Assembly (NCBI RefSeq): GCF_019457615.1
Contig: NZ_CP080414.1
Location: forward strand, 1,548,501 to 1,612,500
Origin: Shewanella zhangzhouensis
Lineage (GTDB): Bacteria > Pseudomonadota > Gammaproteobacteria > Enterobacterales > Shewanellaceae
Direction: 5' to 3'
DNA: 64,000 nucleotides
Both the position numbers and the translations under genes were made by a program. Each line of letters begins with the position of its first letter. Position 1 is the stretch's first letter. This document shows, piece by piece, positions 17,839 through 26,337 of the stretch. A model generated the notes under the pieces. It worked only from the letters and a program-made list of their open reading frames with translations, did not search any database and was not told where the DNA came from.

Positions 17839-18522
17839 ATGGGTATTTTCTCTCGTTTCGCGGACATCATTAACTCCAACATCAGTGCCCTGCTGGACAA
17901 GGCCGAAGATCCGGAAAAAATGGTTCGCCTTATCATTCAGGAAATGGAAGACACTCTGGTGGAAGTGCGTTCTACCTCAGCCAAGGTTCTGGCCGAGAAG
18001 AAAGACATCCTTCGCCGCATCGCCCGGGTTGACGCCCAGGTGCAGGATTGGGAAGAGAAAGCCGAGCTGGCCATCTCCAAAGAGCGTGAAGATCTGGCCC
18101 GTGCCGCCCTGGTAGAAAAGCAAAAAGCCTCTACCCTGGCCGACACCCTGCAGCGTGAGCTGGAAGTGGTTGAAGACCATATCCTGCGTCTGAAAGAAGA
18201 AGTGACTCAGCTTCAGGAAAAACTGGCCGACGCCAAGGCACGCCAGAAGACCATCATCATGCGCAAGCAGACTGCTTCCAGCCGCCTTGAGGTAAAAAAG
18301 CAGCTGGATTCAAGCAAAATCGACAATGCCATGTTGAAGTTCGAGCAGTATGAACAACGTGTCGAAAGCCTGGAAGCTCAGGTGGAGTCTTACGATCTGG
18401 CCAACAAATCCAGTCTGAACGACGAATTTGCCGCCCTGCAGGCCGAAGATTCAGTGAATGCCGAGCTGGAAGCCCTAAAGGCTAAAATGAAGGGCAAGAC
18501 CAAAGAAAAAGCTGGCAAGTAA
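17839..18522 (+). CDS. pspA: phage shock protein A
   Basis: PspA is a peripheral membrane protein of the ESCRT-III/Vipp1 superfamily that stabilises stressed inner membrane and, when idle, inhibits PspF. The 227-aa protein starts MGIFSRFADIINSNISALLDKAEDPEKM, the amphipathic membrane-binding helix and family signature. It continues as almost uninterrupted coiled coil. The length is close to E. coli (222). The Shine-Dalgarno is GTGAGGA about 8 nt upstream. First gene of pspABC. Confidence 0.97.
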   Translation: MGIFSRFADIINSNISALLDKAEDPEKMVRLIIQEMEDTLVEVRSTSAKVLAEKKDILRRIARVDAQVQDWEEKAELAISKEREDLARAALVEKQKASTLADTLQRELEVVEDHILRLKEEVTQLQEKLADAKARQKTIIMRKQTASSRLEVKKQLDSSKIDNAMLKFEQYEQRVESLEAQVESYDLANKSSLNDEFAALQAEDSVNAELEALKAKMKGKTKEKAGK

Positions 18523-18546
18523 CGAATTATTCGGGGGAGGTGAGTT

Positions 18547-18786
18547 ATGGATATGGATGTATTGATGGCGCCCATTATTATTTTCATGGTGATAGTGGCA
18601 CCCATATGGCTGGTTCTGCATTACCGCAGCAAGCGGCAGGTGAGCCAGGGACTCACCGACGAAGAGTTCAAACAGCTTAACGAACTCATCGCCCTGGCTG
18701 ACAAGATGGATCAGCGTATCGAGACTCTGGAAGCGATTTTGGATGCAGAGTCTCCTGAGTGGAGGAACAAGCATGAGCACGCGTGA
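18547..18786 (+). CDS. pspB: phage shock protein B
   Basis: PspB is a small inner-membrane protein that works with PspC to sense envelope stress and relieve PspA inhibition of PspF. The 79-aa product has one N-terminal transmembrane helix (LMAPIIIFMVIVAPIWLVLHY) and a charged cytosolic helix with TDEEFKQLNELIALADKMDQRIETLE split by basic residues. GGGGAGGTGA precedes the ATG. Its 3' end overlaps pspC by 14 nt. Confidence 0.95.
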   Translation: MDMDVLMAPIIIFMVIVAPIWLVLHYRSKRQVSQGLTDEEFKQLNELIALADKMDQRIETLEAILDAESPEWRNKHEHA

Positions 18787-19168
18787 TGGCAGGACCCTCT
18801 ATCGCATTCCCCAGCAAGGCAAAATCGCCGGGGTCTGCGCCGGAGTCGCCGAGTACTTCGGCTTCGAAACCTGGTTGGTACGAGTGGTGGCCGTGTCCAT
18901 CTTCCTCCTTGGCGGTTCAGGCATCATCTTCATTCTGTATGTGGCCCTGTGGATGATTTTGGATGTGAAGCCGGCATCGACAAAAATCCACGATGACATC
19001 AGCGAGATTGAGGTAAAACGCAAGGTCTGGCAGGCCGGAGAACCCGCCAAACAGGCACTGGCCGATGTGAACAGTCGCTTTCGCTCCCTGGAGTCCAGGC
19101 TCCGTTCACTCGAGCGCTATGTGACATCAGACAACTACGACTTAAAGCGGCAAATCAATAACCTTTAA
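18773..19168 (+). CDS. pspC: phage shock protein C (PspC domain membrane protein)
   Basis: PspC is the membrane partner of PspB in stress sensing. The 131-aa product contains the PspC domain (LYRIPQQGKIAGVCAGVAEY, then a hydrophobic helix IFLLGGSGIIFILYVALWMIL) and a C-terminal coiled coil (SRFRSLESRLRSLERYV). I chose the ATG at 18773 because GGAGG stands 7 nt upstream; a TTG/ATG further upstream lacks a site. A terminator follows. Confidence 0.94.
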   Translation: MSTRDGRTLYRIPQQGKIAGVCAGVAEYFGFETWLVRVVAVSIFLLGGSGIIFILYVALWMILDVKPASTKIHDDISEIEVKRKVWQAGEPAKQALADVNSRFRSLESRLRSLERYVTSDNYDLKRQINNL

Positions 19169-19177
19169 GTTAACTAC

Positions 19178-19204
19178 GGGCGACTCGGTCGCCCTTTGTC
19201 TTTG
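19178..19204 (+). terminator. Rho-independent terminator after pspC
   Basis: A perfect 7-bp stem GGGCGAC/GTCGCCC with loop TCG is followed by TTTGTCTTT. It lies 9 nt after pspC and separates pspABC from ycjX, though the T-run is interrupted. Confidence 0.75.
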
Positions 19205-19256
19205 TTGGCAGTGTATAAAACAAAGACGCCGTTAAGGGAATGACACAGGAGATTCT

Positions 19257-20678
19257 ATGGCGAGCAGCCCGGTGGATAAACTCACACAAAAGGCACGCGA
19301 TCTGCTGGCAAGGAGCACAGACCGGCATTTAAGACTGGCGGTAACCGGCCTCTCGGGTGCAGGGAAAACCGCCTTTATCACAGGCCTTGTTCATCAGCTT
19401 CTGAGTGCCACCGCTGCAAACGATAAAAACCTGCCACTATGGCAGGTGAGCCGCGATGAAAGGCTGGTTGGGGTTCGCCGCGCCAGTCAGCCTGATTTAA
19501 ACATTGCCAGTTTTGACCTCCAAGGGGCGCTCTCGGCCTTATCACAGACGCCGCCAAGCTGGCCTGCATCTACCCGCAATTTGTCTGAGCTCAGGCTCGA
19601 AATCCGCTATCGCCCCAAAGGCGGCTTGTTATCAAAACTCTCTGATGTATCCACCCTGTATCTTGATTTGGTGGATTACCCCGGTGAATGGCTGCTGGAC
19701 TTACCCATGCTGCGGCAGGACTATGCCAGCTGGAGTCAGAGTGTGTTTGCTGCCATCAACAAGCGCGCGCCATCCGAGTCTTTGAAGGCTTTTATTGAGG
19801 CAGCGAGCCGGGTTCGCCTCGATGAGCCTTTAAGCGATGAAGAGTTTGAACGTATCGCAGGCCTGTATCGCGCCTACCTTGAAGAGTCTGTGCACAGTCA
19901 GGGTTATTACTTCGCCCAGCCCGGACGCATGTTGCTGCCCGGGGAGCTTGAAGGCGCGCCGCTGCTGGCGTTCTTCCCACTGCCGCTGGATGATGCGTCC
20001 CACAAACGGGCCGCAGAAGCGGGCAAAGACAGTGCCTACGGACAGCTTTGTCGCCGTTATCGCGAATATGTGGATGCGGTGGTCGAGCCCTTCTTTAAAC
20101 GTCATTTCGCTCGCTTTGACAGGCAGTTGGTGTTGGTGGACTGCTTCAGTGCGCTTAATCGCGGCCGGGCCCAGTTTGAAGACATGAGTCTGGCGCTGGA
20201 TGGCATTCTCGAGAGTTTCAGGTTCGGTCAGTCCAGCCTGATCCGCAGGTTGTTTTCCCCCCGTATCGACAAGCTGCTCTTTGCCGCCAGTAAAATTGAC
20301 CACGTGACCCGGGATCAGCAGGGCAGGGTGCTCGGGCTGCTCAAACAAATGCTGGGGCGAAGTGAGCACTTCGCTCGCTTTGAAGGTTGTCAGGTTGAGG
20401 CCATGGCCATCAGTGCCATTCGCGCCACCCGGCCTGGGATGGTCAATACCGAAAATGGCGAAGTGGAAGTGGTCACAGGCACCGAGCTTGCCACCGGCAA
20501 GCCCATTACGTTGTTTCCCGGCGAAGTGCCCCAAAGCTTGCCCAAGCCGGATTTCTGGCAAAATCAGGGCTTTGAATTTGTGCAGTTTGCGCCCATGGCC
20601 AGAAATGGCGAAAGCCCCATGGCCCATATCCGCCTCGATCATCTGCTGGAATACCTGCTCGGCGATAAGCTCGCCTGA
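19257..20678 (+). CDS. ycjX: YcjX family GTP-binding protein
   Basis: YcjX is a conserved P-loop NTPase of the stress-linked psp regulon with no assigned reaction. The 473-aa product has Walker A GLSGAGKT at 31-38. A G3-like DLVDYPGEWLLDLP motif follows and a later TKID-like element reads AASKIDHV. E. coli YcjX is 465 aa. It follows pspC and precedes ycjF by 24 bp, the usual order. A separate promoter or read-through of the pspC terminator could drive it. Confidence 0.9.
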   Translation: MASSPVDKLTQKARDLLARSTDRHLRLAVTGLSGAGKTAFITGLVHQLLSATAANDKNLPLWQVSRDERLVGVRRASQPDLNIASFDLQGALSALSQTPPSWPASTRNLSELRLEIRYRPKGGLLSKLSDVSTLYLDLVDYPGEWLLDLPMLRQDYASWSQSVFAAINKRAPSESLKAFIEAASRVRLDEPLSDEEFERIAGLYRAYLEESVHSQGYYFAQPGRMLLPGELEGAPLLAFFPLPLDDASHKRAAEAGKDSAYGQLCRRYREYVDAVVEPFFKRHFARFDRQLVLVDCFSALNRGRAQFEDMSLALDGILESFRFGQSSLIRRLFSPRIDKLLFAASKIDHVTRDQQGRVLGLLKQMLGRSEHFARFEGCQVEAMAISAIRATRPGMVNTENGEVEVVTGTELATGKPITLFPGEVPQSLPKPDFWQNQGFEFVQFAPMARNGESPMAHIRLDHLLEYLLGDKLA

Positions 20679-20702
20679 GTGGGAACCAGTTTGTAGCAGG
20701 AG

Positions 20703-21791
20703 ATGACTGAAATCATGAAAGACGAGACGCCGCTGGCGCCCGCGCGCCGCTTTGAATCCGAGCAGCCAAGCGATGATGCCCTTGCCGGCACCCAACGCTT
20801 CGCCGTCGAGACCGAGGTGCGCACCCTCGATGAAACCGAACTTGAACAGGCGCTGTCACCCCTCGATGCCCATATCACCCTGCAGGGGCTGAAGGGCCGC
20901 CGCTGGTCGCCGCTGGCGAAGTGGGCACTCACAGGCCTGGGTGTACTTGTGGTCACCGAAACCGCACTGGGATTGATGGATGCGTATCGTCAAAGCCCCT
21001 GGCTGTTTGGACTATATGGTGTGGTGCTTGGCCTGGTGCTCACCTGGGGGCTTGGCGCAGCCTGGCGCGAATACCGGCTGCTCAAGCGTCTTAAAGCCAC
21101 AGATGACGCGAGAGAGCAGGGGACTCGAATTCGTGAAAGTGTACAAATCGGCGAGGCCGACGCGTTTATTGATGGCCTCAGTGCCAAGGCGCCGCAAGAG
21201 GCTCTCAACAAGTTCAAGGGGTTGGTGCGGGATGACCATAACGACGCGGAAAAGCTGACTCTCTATGAGGAGTGTGTACTCACAGCCCAGGATGAAGCAG
21301 CCAAACGCAAAGTCAGCCGCTACGCCATGGAGTCGGCCGCGCTGTTGGCGGCAAGCCCGTTGGCGGTGCTCGATATGGGTATCATCCTGTGGCGTAATCA
21401 AAAGATGATCCGTGACGTGGCCGACTGCTACGGTGTGGAGCTGGGTTACTGGAGCCGCATCCGGCTTATCCGCGCCATTCTGGTCAATATCTTCTATGCG
21501 GGCACTACAGAGCTTGTGACCGACCTTGGCAGTCAACTGCTGTCGGTGGAGATGACCGGTAAGCTGTCTGCCCGCTTGGCTCAGGGCCTCGGAGGCGGGC
21601 TACTGACTGCCCGGCTTGGCTACCAGGCCATGGCGCTTTGCCGGCCGCTGACCTTCAAAACTGAGCAGAAACCCAAGCTTTCCCGTATCCATCAGCAACT
21701 GCTTGTCGAACTTAAGTCTTTGTTTAGTAGCGCTCTAAATGGCCAGGTGGATAGCCGTCTACGTCGTAACAAAGATTTTACAAATAGCTGA
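20703..21791 (+). CDS. ycjF: YcjF family membrane protein (UPF0283/DUF697)
   Basis: YcjF is an inner-membrane protein of unknown function that accompanies YcjX. The 362-aa protein has an acidic N-terminal cytosolic part and two closely spaced transmembrane segments (WALTGLGVLVVTETALGL and WLFGLYGVVLGLVLTWGLG). A C-terminal DUF697 domain has further hydrophobic segments (AALLAASPLAVLDMGIILW). The start at 20703 has AGGAG almost touching the ATG; the next ATG at 20715 has it 12 nt away, so the true start is uncertain. Confidence 0.88.
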   Translation: MTEIMKDETPLAPARRFESEQPSDDALAGTQRFAVETEVRTLDETELEQALSPLDAHITLQGLKGRRWSPLAKWALTGLGVLVVTETALGLMDAYRQSPWLFGLYGVVLGLVLTWGLGAAWREYRLLKRLKATDDAREQGTRIRESVQIGEADAFIDGLSAKAPQEALNKFKGLVRDDHNDAEKLTLYEECVLTAQDEAAKRKVSRYAMESAALLAASPLAVLDMGIILWRNQKMIRDVADCYGVELGYWSRIRLIRAILVNIFYAGTTELVTDLGSQLLSVEMTGKLSARLAQGLGGGLLTARLGYQAMALCRPLTFKTEQKPKLSRIHQQLLVELKSLFSSALNGQVDSRLRRNKDFTNS

Positions 21792-21902
21792 CGCTTAATT
21801 CTGCTGCGGCCCTTGGCGTTTGCGTCCGGGGCCGTCATGTTAGTGCCCACACCACCGCCACAACCTATAATTTCTTAAGGTGGTGCTTTTGGGAGAGCAG
21901 TT

Positions 21903-23081
21903 ATGCAGGAGAAAAGCAAGTTAGCCACCCTCGTTGTTCATGGTGGCCACGAGCGTGATGCCATGGGGGCGCTGGTGAGTCCCCTCTATCAGAGTGCGAC
22001 CTTTGTATTTGACAACGCCCGTCAGGGTGGTGCCCGTTTTGCCGGTGATGAGGCTGGCTATATCTACACCCGCCTGGGAAACCCCACCACAGCAGAGCTT
22101 GAGCGTAAGCTGGCCATTCTCGAAGGGGCTGAGACCGCAGCCGCCACGGCGTCCGGTATGGGTGCTGTGTCAGCGGCGCTGCTTGCCAATCTGAGCCAGG
22201 GCGATCATTTGGTGGCGAGCCGTGCCGTGTATGGCTGTACCTTTGCCCTGATGACTGAGCTGATGGCCCGTTTTGGGATTGAAGTGACCTTGGTGGATTT
22301 TAAAGAGCCTGCCGCCATCGAAGGTGCCATCCGTGACAATACCCGGGTGATTTTCTGTGAAACCCCGGTGAATCCCCATCTTGATGTGTTCGACCTCGAT
22401 GCCATCGCCGCCATCGGCAAGCGCCACGGTTTGCTTACCATAGTCGATAACACCTTTATGACCCCGCTGCTGCAGCGTCCCCTGGAGCACGGCATCGATA
22501 TGGTTATTCACAGCGCCACCAAATACCTCAATGGTCATGGCGACGTGATAGCCGGCATGGTGGCAGGCAGCAAGGAACAGATTGATAAAGTTAAATATCA
22601 AATCATCAAAGATATAGGCGCCGTGATGTCGCCCCACGATGCATGGCTCATCCTGAGGGGCATGAAAACCCTGGACGTGCGGGTTCAGCGTCACTGTGAT
22701 AATGCGGAAAAAATTGCGGATTTCCTTGAGGCTCATCCCAAGGTGGTGCGTGTTTATTACCCCGGGCTAAAGAGCCATCAGGGTAATCAATTCCTCGGTA
22801 AGCAGATGCGCCGTGCCGGGGGCGTTATTGCCTTTGAGCTTAAGTCTGATATCGAGGGCTCCATCAATTTTGTAGACAGTCTCAAGGTATTCACCATCGC
22901 TGTAAGTCTGGGGGATGCCGAGTCCCTTATTCAGCATCCGGCATCCATGACGCACTCACCTTACACCCCGGAAGCACGGCTTGAGGCCGGGATCACCGAT
23001 ACCCTGCTGAGAATTTCAGTTGGACTGGAAGATGTGGATGATTTGATTGCGGATTTATCTCAGGCATTGGCAAAAATCTAA
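21903..23081 (+). CDS. methionine gamma-lyase (PLP-dependent Cys/Met metabolism enzyme)
   Basis: Predicted to split L-methionine into methanethiol, ammonia and 2-oxobutyrate. The 392-aa protein is a fold-type I PLP enzyme with the cofactor lysine Lys207 in VIHSATKYLNGHGDVIAG. The substrate-side motif VYGCTFAL carries Cys112, a cysteine typical of methionine gamma-lyases and absent in most cystathionine lyases. QHPASMTHSPYTPEAR is near the C-terminus. A cystathionine gamma-lyase or gamma-synthase is less likely because of Cys112. The Shine-Dalgarno is GGGAGAG. It stands alone between ycjF and the ComEA-like gene. Confidence 0.85.
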   Translation: MQEKSKLATLVVHGGHERDAMGALVSPLYQSATFVFDNARQGGARFAGDEAGYIYTRLGNPTTAELERKLAILEGAETAAATASGMGAVSAALLANLSQGDHLVASRAVYGCTFALMTELMARFGIEVTLVDFKEPAAIEGAIRDNTRVIFCETPVNPHLDVFDLDAIAAIGKRHGLLTIVDNTFMTPLLQRPLEHGIDMVIHSATKYLNGHGDVIAGMVAGSKEQIDKVKYQIIKDIGAVMSPHDAWLILRGMKTLDVRVQRHCDNAEKIADFLEAHPKVVRVYYPGLKSHQGNQFLGKQMRRAGGVIAFELKSDIEGSINFVDSLKVFTIAVSLGDAESLIQHPASMTHSPYTPEARLEAGITDTLLRISVGLEDVDDLIADLSQALAKI

Positions 23082-23176
23082 CGGGAGATTTGCGCTTTTA
23101 CAAAGGGTAACTAGAGTTATTGAAGTGGCAAGGAAAGGGAGCCCCGGCCACGTTAAAATCTCAATGGAGTGAACCT

Positions 23177-23488
23177 ATGAACAAACTACTTGTTACCCTT
23201 TTGCTTGGCGCCGCAGTGACGCATCTACCGCTGCTGGCCGCCGAAGCCCCCAAAACAGACACAGCCCCCAAGGCAGAGGCGCAGATGCCTCAGGCCAGCA
23301 AAATCAACATCAACACCGCGACTGAAAGCGAACTGCAGTTGCTCAAAGGTATTGGGCAGGCAAAAGCCAAGGCGATAGTTGAGTACCGTAATCAATATGG
23401 CCGCTTTGCCAGTGTGGAAGACCTCACCAAGGTGGCAGGCGTCGGTCAGAAGGTGCTGGACGACAACAGGGACGTTCTGAGTCTCTAA
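23177..23488 (+). CDS. secreted ComEA-family helix-hairpin-helix DNA-binding protein
   Basis: The 103-aa product has a signal peptide (MNKLLVTLLLGAAVTHLPLLAAEA). An Ala/Pro/Lys-rich linker follows, then a ComEA HhH pair (ININTATESELQLLKGIGQA, then FASVEDLTKVAGVGQKVLDD). ComEA proteins bind incoming DNA in the periplasm during natural transformation. The start at 23177 gives the signal peptide and has GGAG upstream. Many gammaproteobacteria carry such short ComEA-like proteins without proven competence. A strong terminator follows. Confidence 0.88.
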   Translation: MNKLLVTLLLGAAVTHLPLLAAEAPKTDTAPKAEAQMPQASKININTATESELQLLKGIGQAKAKAIVEYRNQYGRFASVEDLTKVAGVGQKVLDDNRDVLSL

Positions 23489-23495
23489 CTGACAA

Positions 23496-23521
23496 ATGGC
23501 CTGCTTTGCAGGCCTTTTGTT
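23496..23521 (+). terminator. Rho-independent terminator after comEA-like gene
   Basis: A perfect 7-bp stem GGCCTGC/GCAGGCC with loop TTT is followed by TTTTGTTT. Confidence 0.88.
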
Positions 23522-23571
23522 TATCTATTGTGCTGTTGTGCAGGGTAAAGGCGCTAATTTCCGGTTTTAAC

Positions 23572-23601
23572 TTGATTTGCCGCTTGGCATTGGGGGATAA
23601 T
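23572..23601 (+). promoter_or_regulatory. candidate promoter of the SRP RNA
   Basis: TTGATT (23572-23577) and GATAAT (23596-23601) are 18 bp apart. Transcription from here would give a leader of about 30 nt with a TTCCATC/GATGGAA hairpin before the 4.5S body. This is consistent with a 5'-processed precursor as in E. coli. Confidence 0.45.
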
Positions 23602-23636
23602 CGGCGCCGTTCCATCGCTGATGGAAATCTATGGCG

Positions 23637-23736
23637 GACCCAGGGTCCCCCCGCAATGATAACCTGTGAACTCGGCCAGGTCCGGAAGGAAGCAACCGCA
23701 GCAGGCGACTCGTGTGCCGGGGTGTGGCTCTGGGTA
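23637..23736 (+). ncRNA. ffs: 4.5S signal recognition particle RNA
   Basis: The bacterial small SRP RNA pairs with Ffh to target membrane proteins. The diagnostic core CAGGTCCGGAAGGAAGCA is present, the Ffh-binding GGAA tetraloop and symmetric loop. The distal arm GTGTGCCGGGGTGTGGCTC follows. The outer ends ACCCAG and CTGGGT pair, which gives a hairpin of about 100 nt. End points are set from pairing and are good to a few bases. Confidence 0.93.
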
Positions 23737-23746
23737 CGTCACCAAT

Positions 23747-24046
23747 CTAATCGCGTTCGCGAAGCCGCTCCAGATTACGTTTCTTCAAAAATGCCCGGGA
23801 CTTTTCCAGTGCCGTTTGTATTTCGTTGCGCATTTGCTTCAGCTCCTGATAGTCCTCAAAAAAATAGGTGTCGACCAGGTGGCGGATATAACGCACGGGA
23901 AGTTGATTGAGGGTAATACAGGACAGGTCGGCCAGATAATCTTCAGGAAGCTCATCCATCAAGCCTTCGTCAGACAATATTTCCATGAGCAGCACTTCAT
24001 AGTAGTTTCTGATTTCGAGTTGCATAAGATGCTCCGCGTTATTCAT
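23747..24046 (-). CDS. late competence ComFB family protein
   Basis: The 99-aa product fits the ComFB family: an N-terminal IRNYYEVLLMEI segment, then LADLSCITLNQLPVRYIRHLVDTYFF and a basic helical tail. Some ComFB proteins bind cyclic dinucleotides; the role here is unknown. I chose the ATG at 24046, which overlaps the end of the deacetylase gene by 8 nt and has AAGGGG just upstream. The last gene of the dinG-led run, it converges on ffs with a gap of about 10 bp. Confidence 0.8.
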   Translation of the reverse strand: MNNAEHLMQLEIRNYYEVLLMEILSDEGLMDELPEDYLADLSCITLNQLPVRYIRHLVDTYFFEDYQELKQMRNEIQTALEKSRAFLKKRNLERLRERD

Positions 24047-24956
24047 TATCCCCTTGCCATACCTGATTGGCGGCAATAAATAATTGGCTGTGTCTTTCGC
24101 TCAAGTGTAGTGGATTTACAGAGTAGCCGCCGCCAATCACAGCGGCCAGCGGTAACCCGGCGTCCCTGGCCATGGTTAATACCAATTTGTCTCTGCGAAG
24201 GAGGCCTTGGGTACTGATATTAAGGTGTCCCAGCCTGTCACCATGATGAACATCGACTCCTGCATCATAGAGAATGACATCCGGCTTTTCCAGATGCAGA
24301 AGGTATTGAAATACCTGCGCCAATGCATTGAGATAGCCGTCGTCCTCTAGCCCTTTTTGCAGCGGAACATCATAGTCTGACGCGGGCTTGCGACTGGGGA
24401 AATTACTGTCGCAGTGCACAGATACACTGATGATATCGTCCATGTCTGCGCACAGGGTTGCAGTGCCATCGCCCTGATGTACGTCACAGTCAAGGATCAT
24501 CACCCGGCCGGCATGCCCCTCGATGATAAGGTGCCTTGCCGCCAATACCAGATCGTTAAATACACAATATCCGCTGCCAAAATCACGGTGGGCGTGGTGG
24601 TAGCCGCCTGCAAGGTGAAGTGCAATGCCGTGGCTCATGGCGAGCTCGGCCGTAAGCAGGGACCCGCCCAAAGAGTGGAGGGTGCGTTCGACCAGGGCGT
24701 GGCTCCAGGGAAACCCCAACCGGCGAATGGCTTGCGGTGACAGATTGCCACTGAGAAAGGCATTTACGTAGCCCGGGTCGTGTACACCTTTGATTAAGGC
24801 TGCGTCCACCGGTTCAGGTGAGACAAACTGCGCTTCCAAAGCATGCCCAGACTCCAGCAAATGCTGCCGGAGATGGGCGTACTTGGTGATGGGGAACTGA
24901 TGCTTTGGGGGCAACACCAGCTTGGAATAGCTGGTGTGATAGACCAGAGGGATCAT
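24039..24956 (-). CDS. histone deacetylase superfamily (AcuC/acetylpolyamine amidohydrolase-like) hydrolase
   Basis: A zinc-dependent deacetylase fold. The 305-aa protein shows the HDAC motifs in order: the paired histidines in GGYHHAHRDFGSGYC, the metal site DCDVHQGDGTA, and the second metal aspartate in DAGVDVHHGDRLG. Bacterial members remove acetyl groups from proteins or small amines; the substrate cannot be read from sequence. It starts MIPLVYHTSYSKLVLP and sits 1 nt after the DUF2057 gene, so it is translationally linked. Confidence 0.88.
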   Translation of the reverse strand: MIPLVYHTSYSKLVLPPKHQFPITKYAHLRQHLLESGHALEAQFVSPEPVDAALIKGVHDPGYVNAFLSGNLSPQAIRRLGFPWSHALVERTLHSLGGSLLTAELAMSHGIALHLAGGYHHAHRDFGSGYCVFNDLVLAARHLIIEGHAGRVMILDCDVHQGDGTATLCADMDDIISVSVHCDSNFPSRKPASDYDVPLQKGLEDDGYLNALAQVFQYLLHLEKPDVILYDAGVDVHHGDRLGHLNISTQGLLRRDKLVLTMARDAGLPLAAVIGGGYSVNPLHLSERHSQLFIAANQVWQGDNE

Positions 24957-24957
24957 T

Positions 24958-25665
24958 TCAGAGCTGTTTGATTGCCCAGCTCATAAACTCCTTGCGGGTT
25001 TTTTCATCAGCTTGCAGCCACCAGTATTGCAGCATTTGCTGCGCGTGAGCGCCGCCAACAGCTGGAGGAACCGGGCTGGTTGCTGCGGGTGCGACAGTGT
25101 CAGCGACTGCGGGGGCCGTTGCTTGGCTTACCGGCGCTGCGGGCGTTGCGCTTACCACTGCTGCAGTGCCAGCGGCGGTGGCGGCAGCGGCGGCTTCGTC
25201 AATATCCACGCCTTTGGAACCACCAAAGAGACGACCGACAAAGCTGTCTTCTTTGTAGTCTGTCTGGACTATTTTGTAGCTTACCTCGCCCTTGTCGGCA
25301 CGGTTAACCACGACCTGGGGCGCTTTGGCAAACTGCTTGGGTTGTTTGACAACCTCACCACTGGCGGGTTTGAGGAAGTAATCGTGATCCCCATCAACCC
25401 TCAGTGTCAGAATGAAAGGGGCTGATTTAACAAAGGTCTGGCTGTCACTGAACTCATCGTCCACCATATCGTGATAACGGATGGCAATCTTGTGGGTGCC
25501 CGGAGAAAGGTCAAGTTCGGCCTTGTGGGAAAAACTGTTGGTAGCAATTTCCTGGCCGTCCAGTGCCAAATACTCAAAAGACATAGGAATAGTGAGACTG
25601 CCGGCAAACACCGAGGATGAAGCGGCCAGCGCAAGCAGAGCGCCGACAGGCAAAACTGATTTCAT
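24958..25665 (-). CDS. DUF2057 (YccT/CsgI-like) periplasmic protein
   Basis: A 235-aa exported protein with signal peptide MKSVLPVGALLALAASSSVFA and a DUF2057 domain (SLTIPMSFEYLALDGQ ... LSPGTHKIAIRYHDMV). A long Ala/Thr/Val/Pro-rich linker runs at about residues 158-205, and a short C-terminal helix ends the protein (MLQYWWLQADEKTRKEFMSW). E. coli YccT of this family has been reported to hold back curli subunit polymerisation; no curli genes are in this window, so its role here is open. Lies between priC and the deacetylase gene. Confidence 0.8.
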   Translation of the reverse strand: MKSVLPVGALLALAASSSVFAGSLTIPMSFEYLALDGQEIATNSFSHKAELDLSPGTHKIAIRYHDMVDDEFSDSQTFVKSAPFILTLRVDGDHDYFLKPASGEVVKQPKQFAKAPQVVVNRADKGEVSYKIVQTDYKEDSFVGRLFGGSKGVDIDEAAAAATAAGTAAVVSATPAAPVSQATAPAVADTVAPAATSPVPPAVGGAHAQQMLQYWWLQADEKTRKEFMSWAIKQL

Positions 25666-25674
25666 TGTTGCTCC

Positions 25675-26337
25675 TTAACGATTGTGACTTTGATACGGCC
25701 GCTCGAATGCCTGGATGCGATCTTCTATGTAACTGATTGCCTGGCGACACTTTCCGAGCCTGCGGTGCATCAAAAGGATCTCATTTTGCGTTTTGATTTT
25801 GTCAGTACCGTGACAATTTTCAAGTATTGTTTCCAGTTGCTCGATCTTTGACTCGATTTTTCTGGCCCAGTTCAAATGTTTATTCAACTCATCATAGAGT
25901 TGATGGCTGTTTTGCATGACGCCGGCAGCAATCCAGGCAAAACCACTGTTATCGTGACGCCGCTCCTGACTGGCGAGCATGCGCTTTCTGGCACTGTCTT
26001 TTGCCTGAACCGCGGCCTTGACGCCTATCCCTGTGGTGGCAAGCGCCCGTTTAACGGCACTGAACCTGTCGTTGATACGCTCACAGGCGGCGATGATGGT
26101 GGACGCGTTTAAATTGAGCTTAAGCCGCTGCTCCAGCTGTTTGATGTCTTTTTCAATCTGGCCGATGCAGGGATAAAGCTGGGCACCATGCTGGATAAAC
26201 AGCTCTTCGTTAAACCTTTCAGTGTCCTGCATCAGCTTACGGCTGTGGGGTGGCAGCGCCGCATCGTGCTGAAGCACCTCCTGTTCCAGGGTTTTCAGCT
26301 GGCTGCGCAGGCGTGACAGCAATCCGTCGTATTTCAA
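25675..26337 (-). CDS. priC: primosomal replication protein N'' (PriC) family
   Basis: PriC helps reload the replicative helicase at stalled forks. The 220-aa protein is almost fully helical and charged. The C-terminal segment EILLMHRRLGKCRQAISYIEDRI closely follows the PriC pattern (RL-x-RCR-x-A-L-x-x-IE), and the N-terminal LMQDTERFNEELFIQH resembles the PriC SARFDRHLF region. It is longer than E. coli PriC (175) and divergent in the middle. The start overlaps the TSUP stop by 4 nt. Placement behind dinG supports a repair role. Confidence 0.7.
   Translation of the reverse strand: MKYDGLLSRLRSQLKTLEQEVLQHDAALPPHSRKLMQDTERFNEELFIQHGAQLYPCIGQIEKDIKQLEQRLKLNLNASTIIAACERINDRFSAVKRALATTGIGVKAAVQAKDSARKRMLASQERRHDNSGFAWIAAGVMQNSHQLYDELNKHLNWARKIESKIEQLETILENCHGTDKIKTQNEILLMHRRLGKCRQAISYIEDRIQAFERPYQSHNR

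Noticed and set aside
19830..20795. 321-codon minus-strand frame opposite ycjX
   Set aside because: Overlaps ycjX entirely; no motifs or ribosome site, consistent with antisense of a GC-rich gene.
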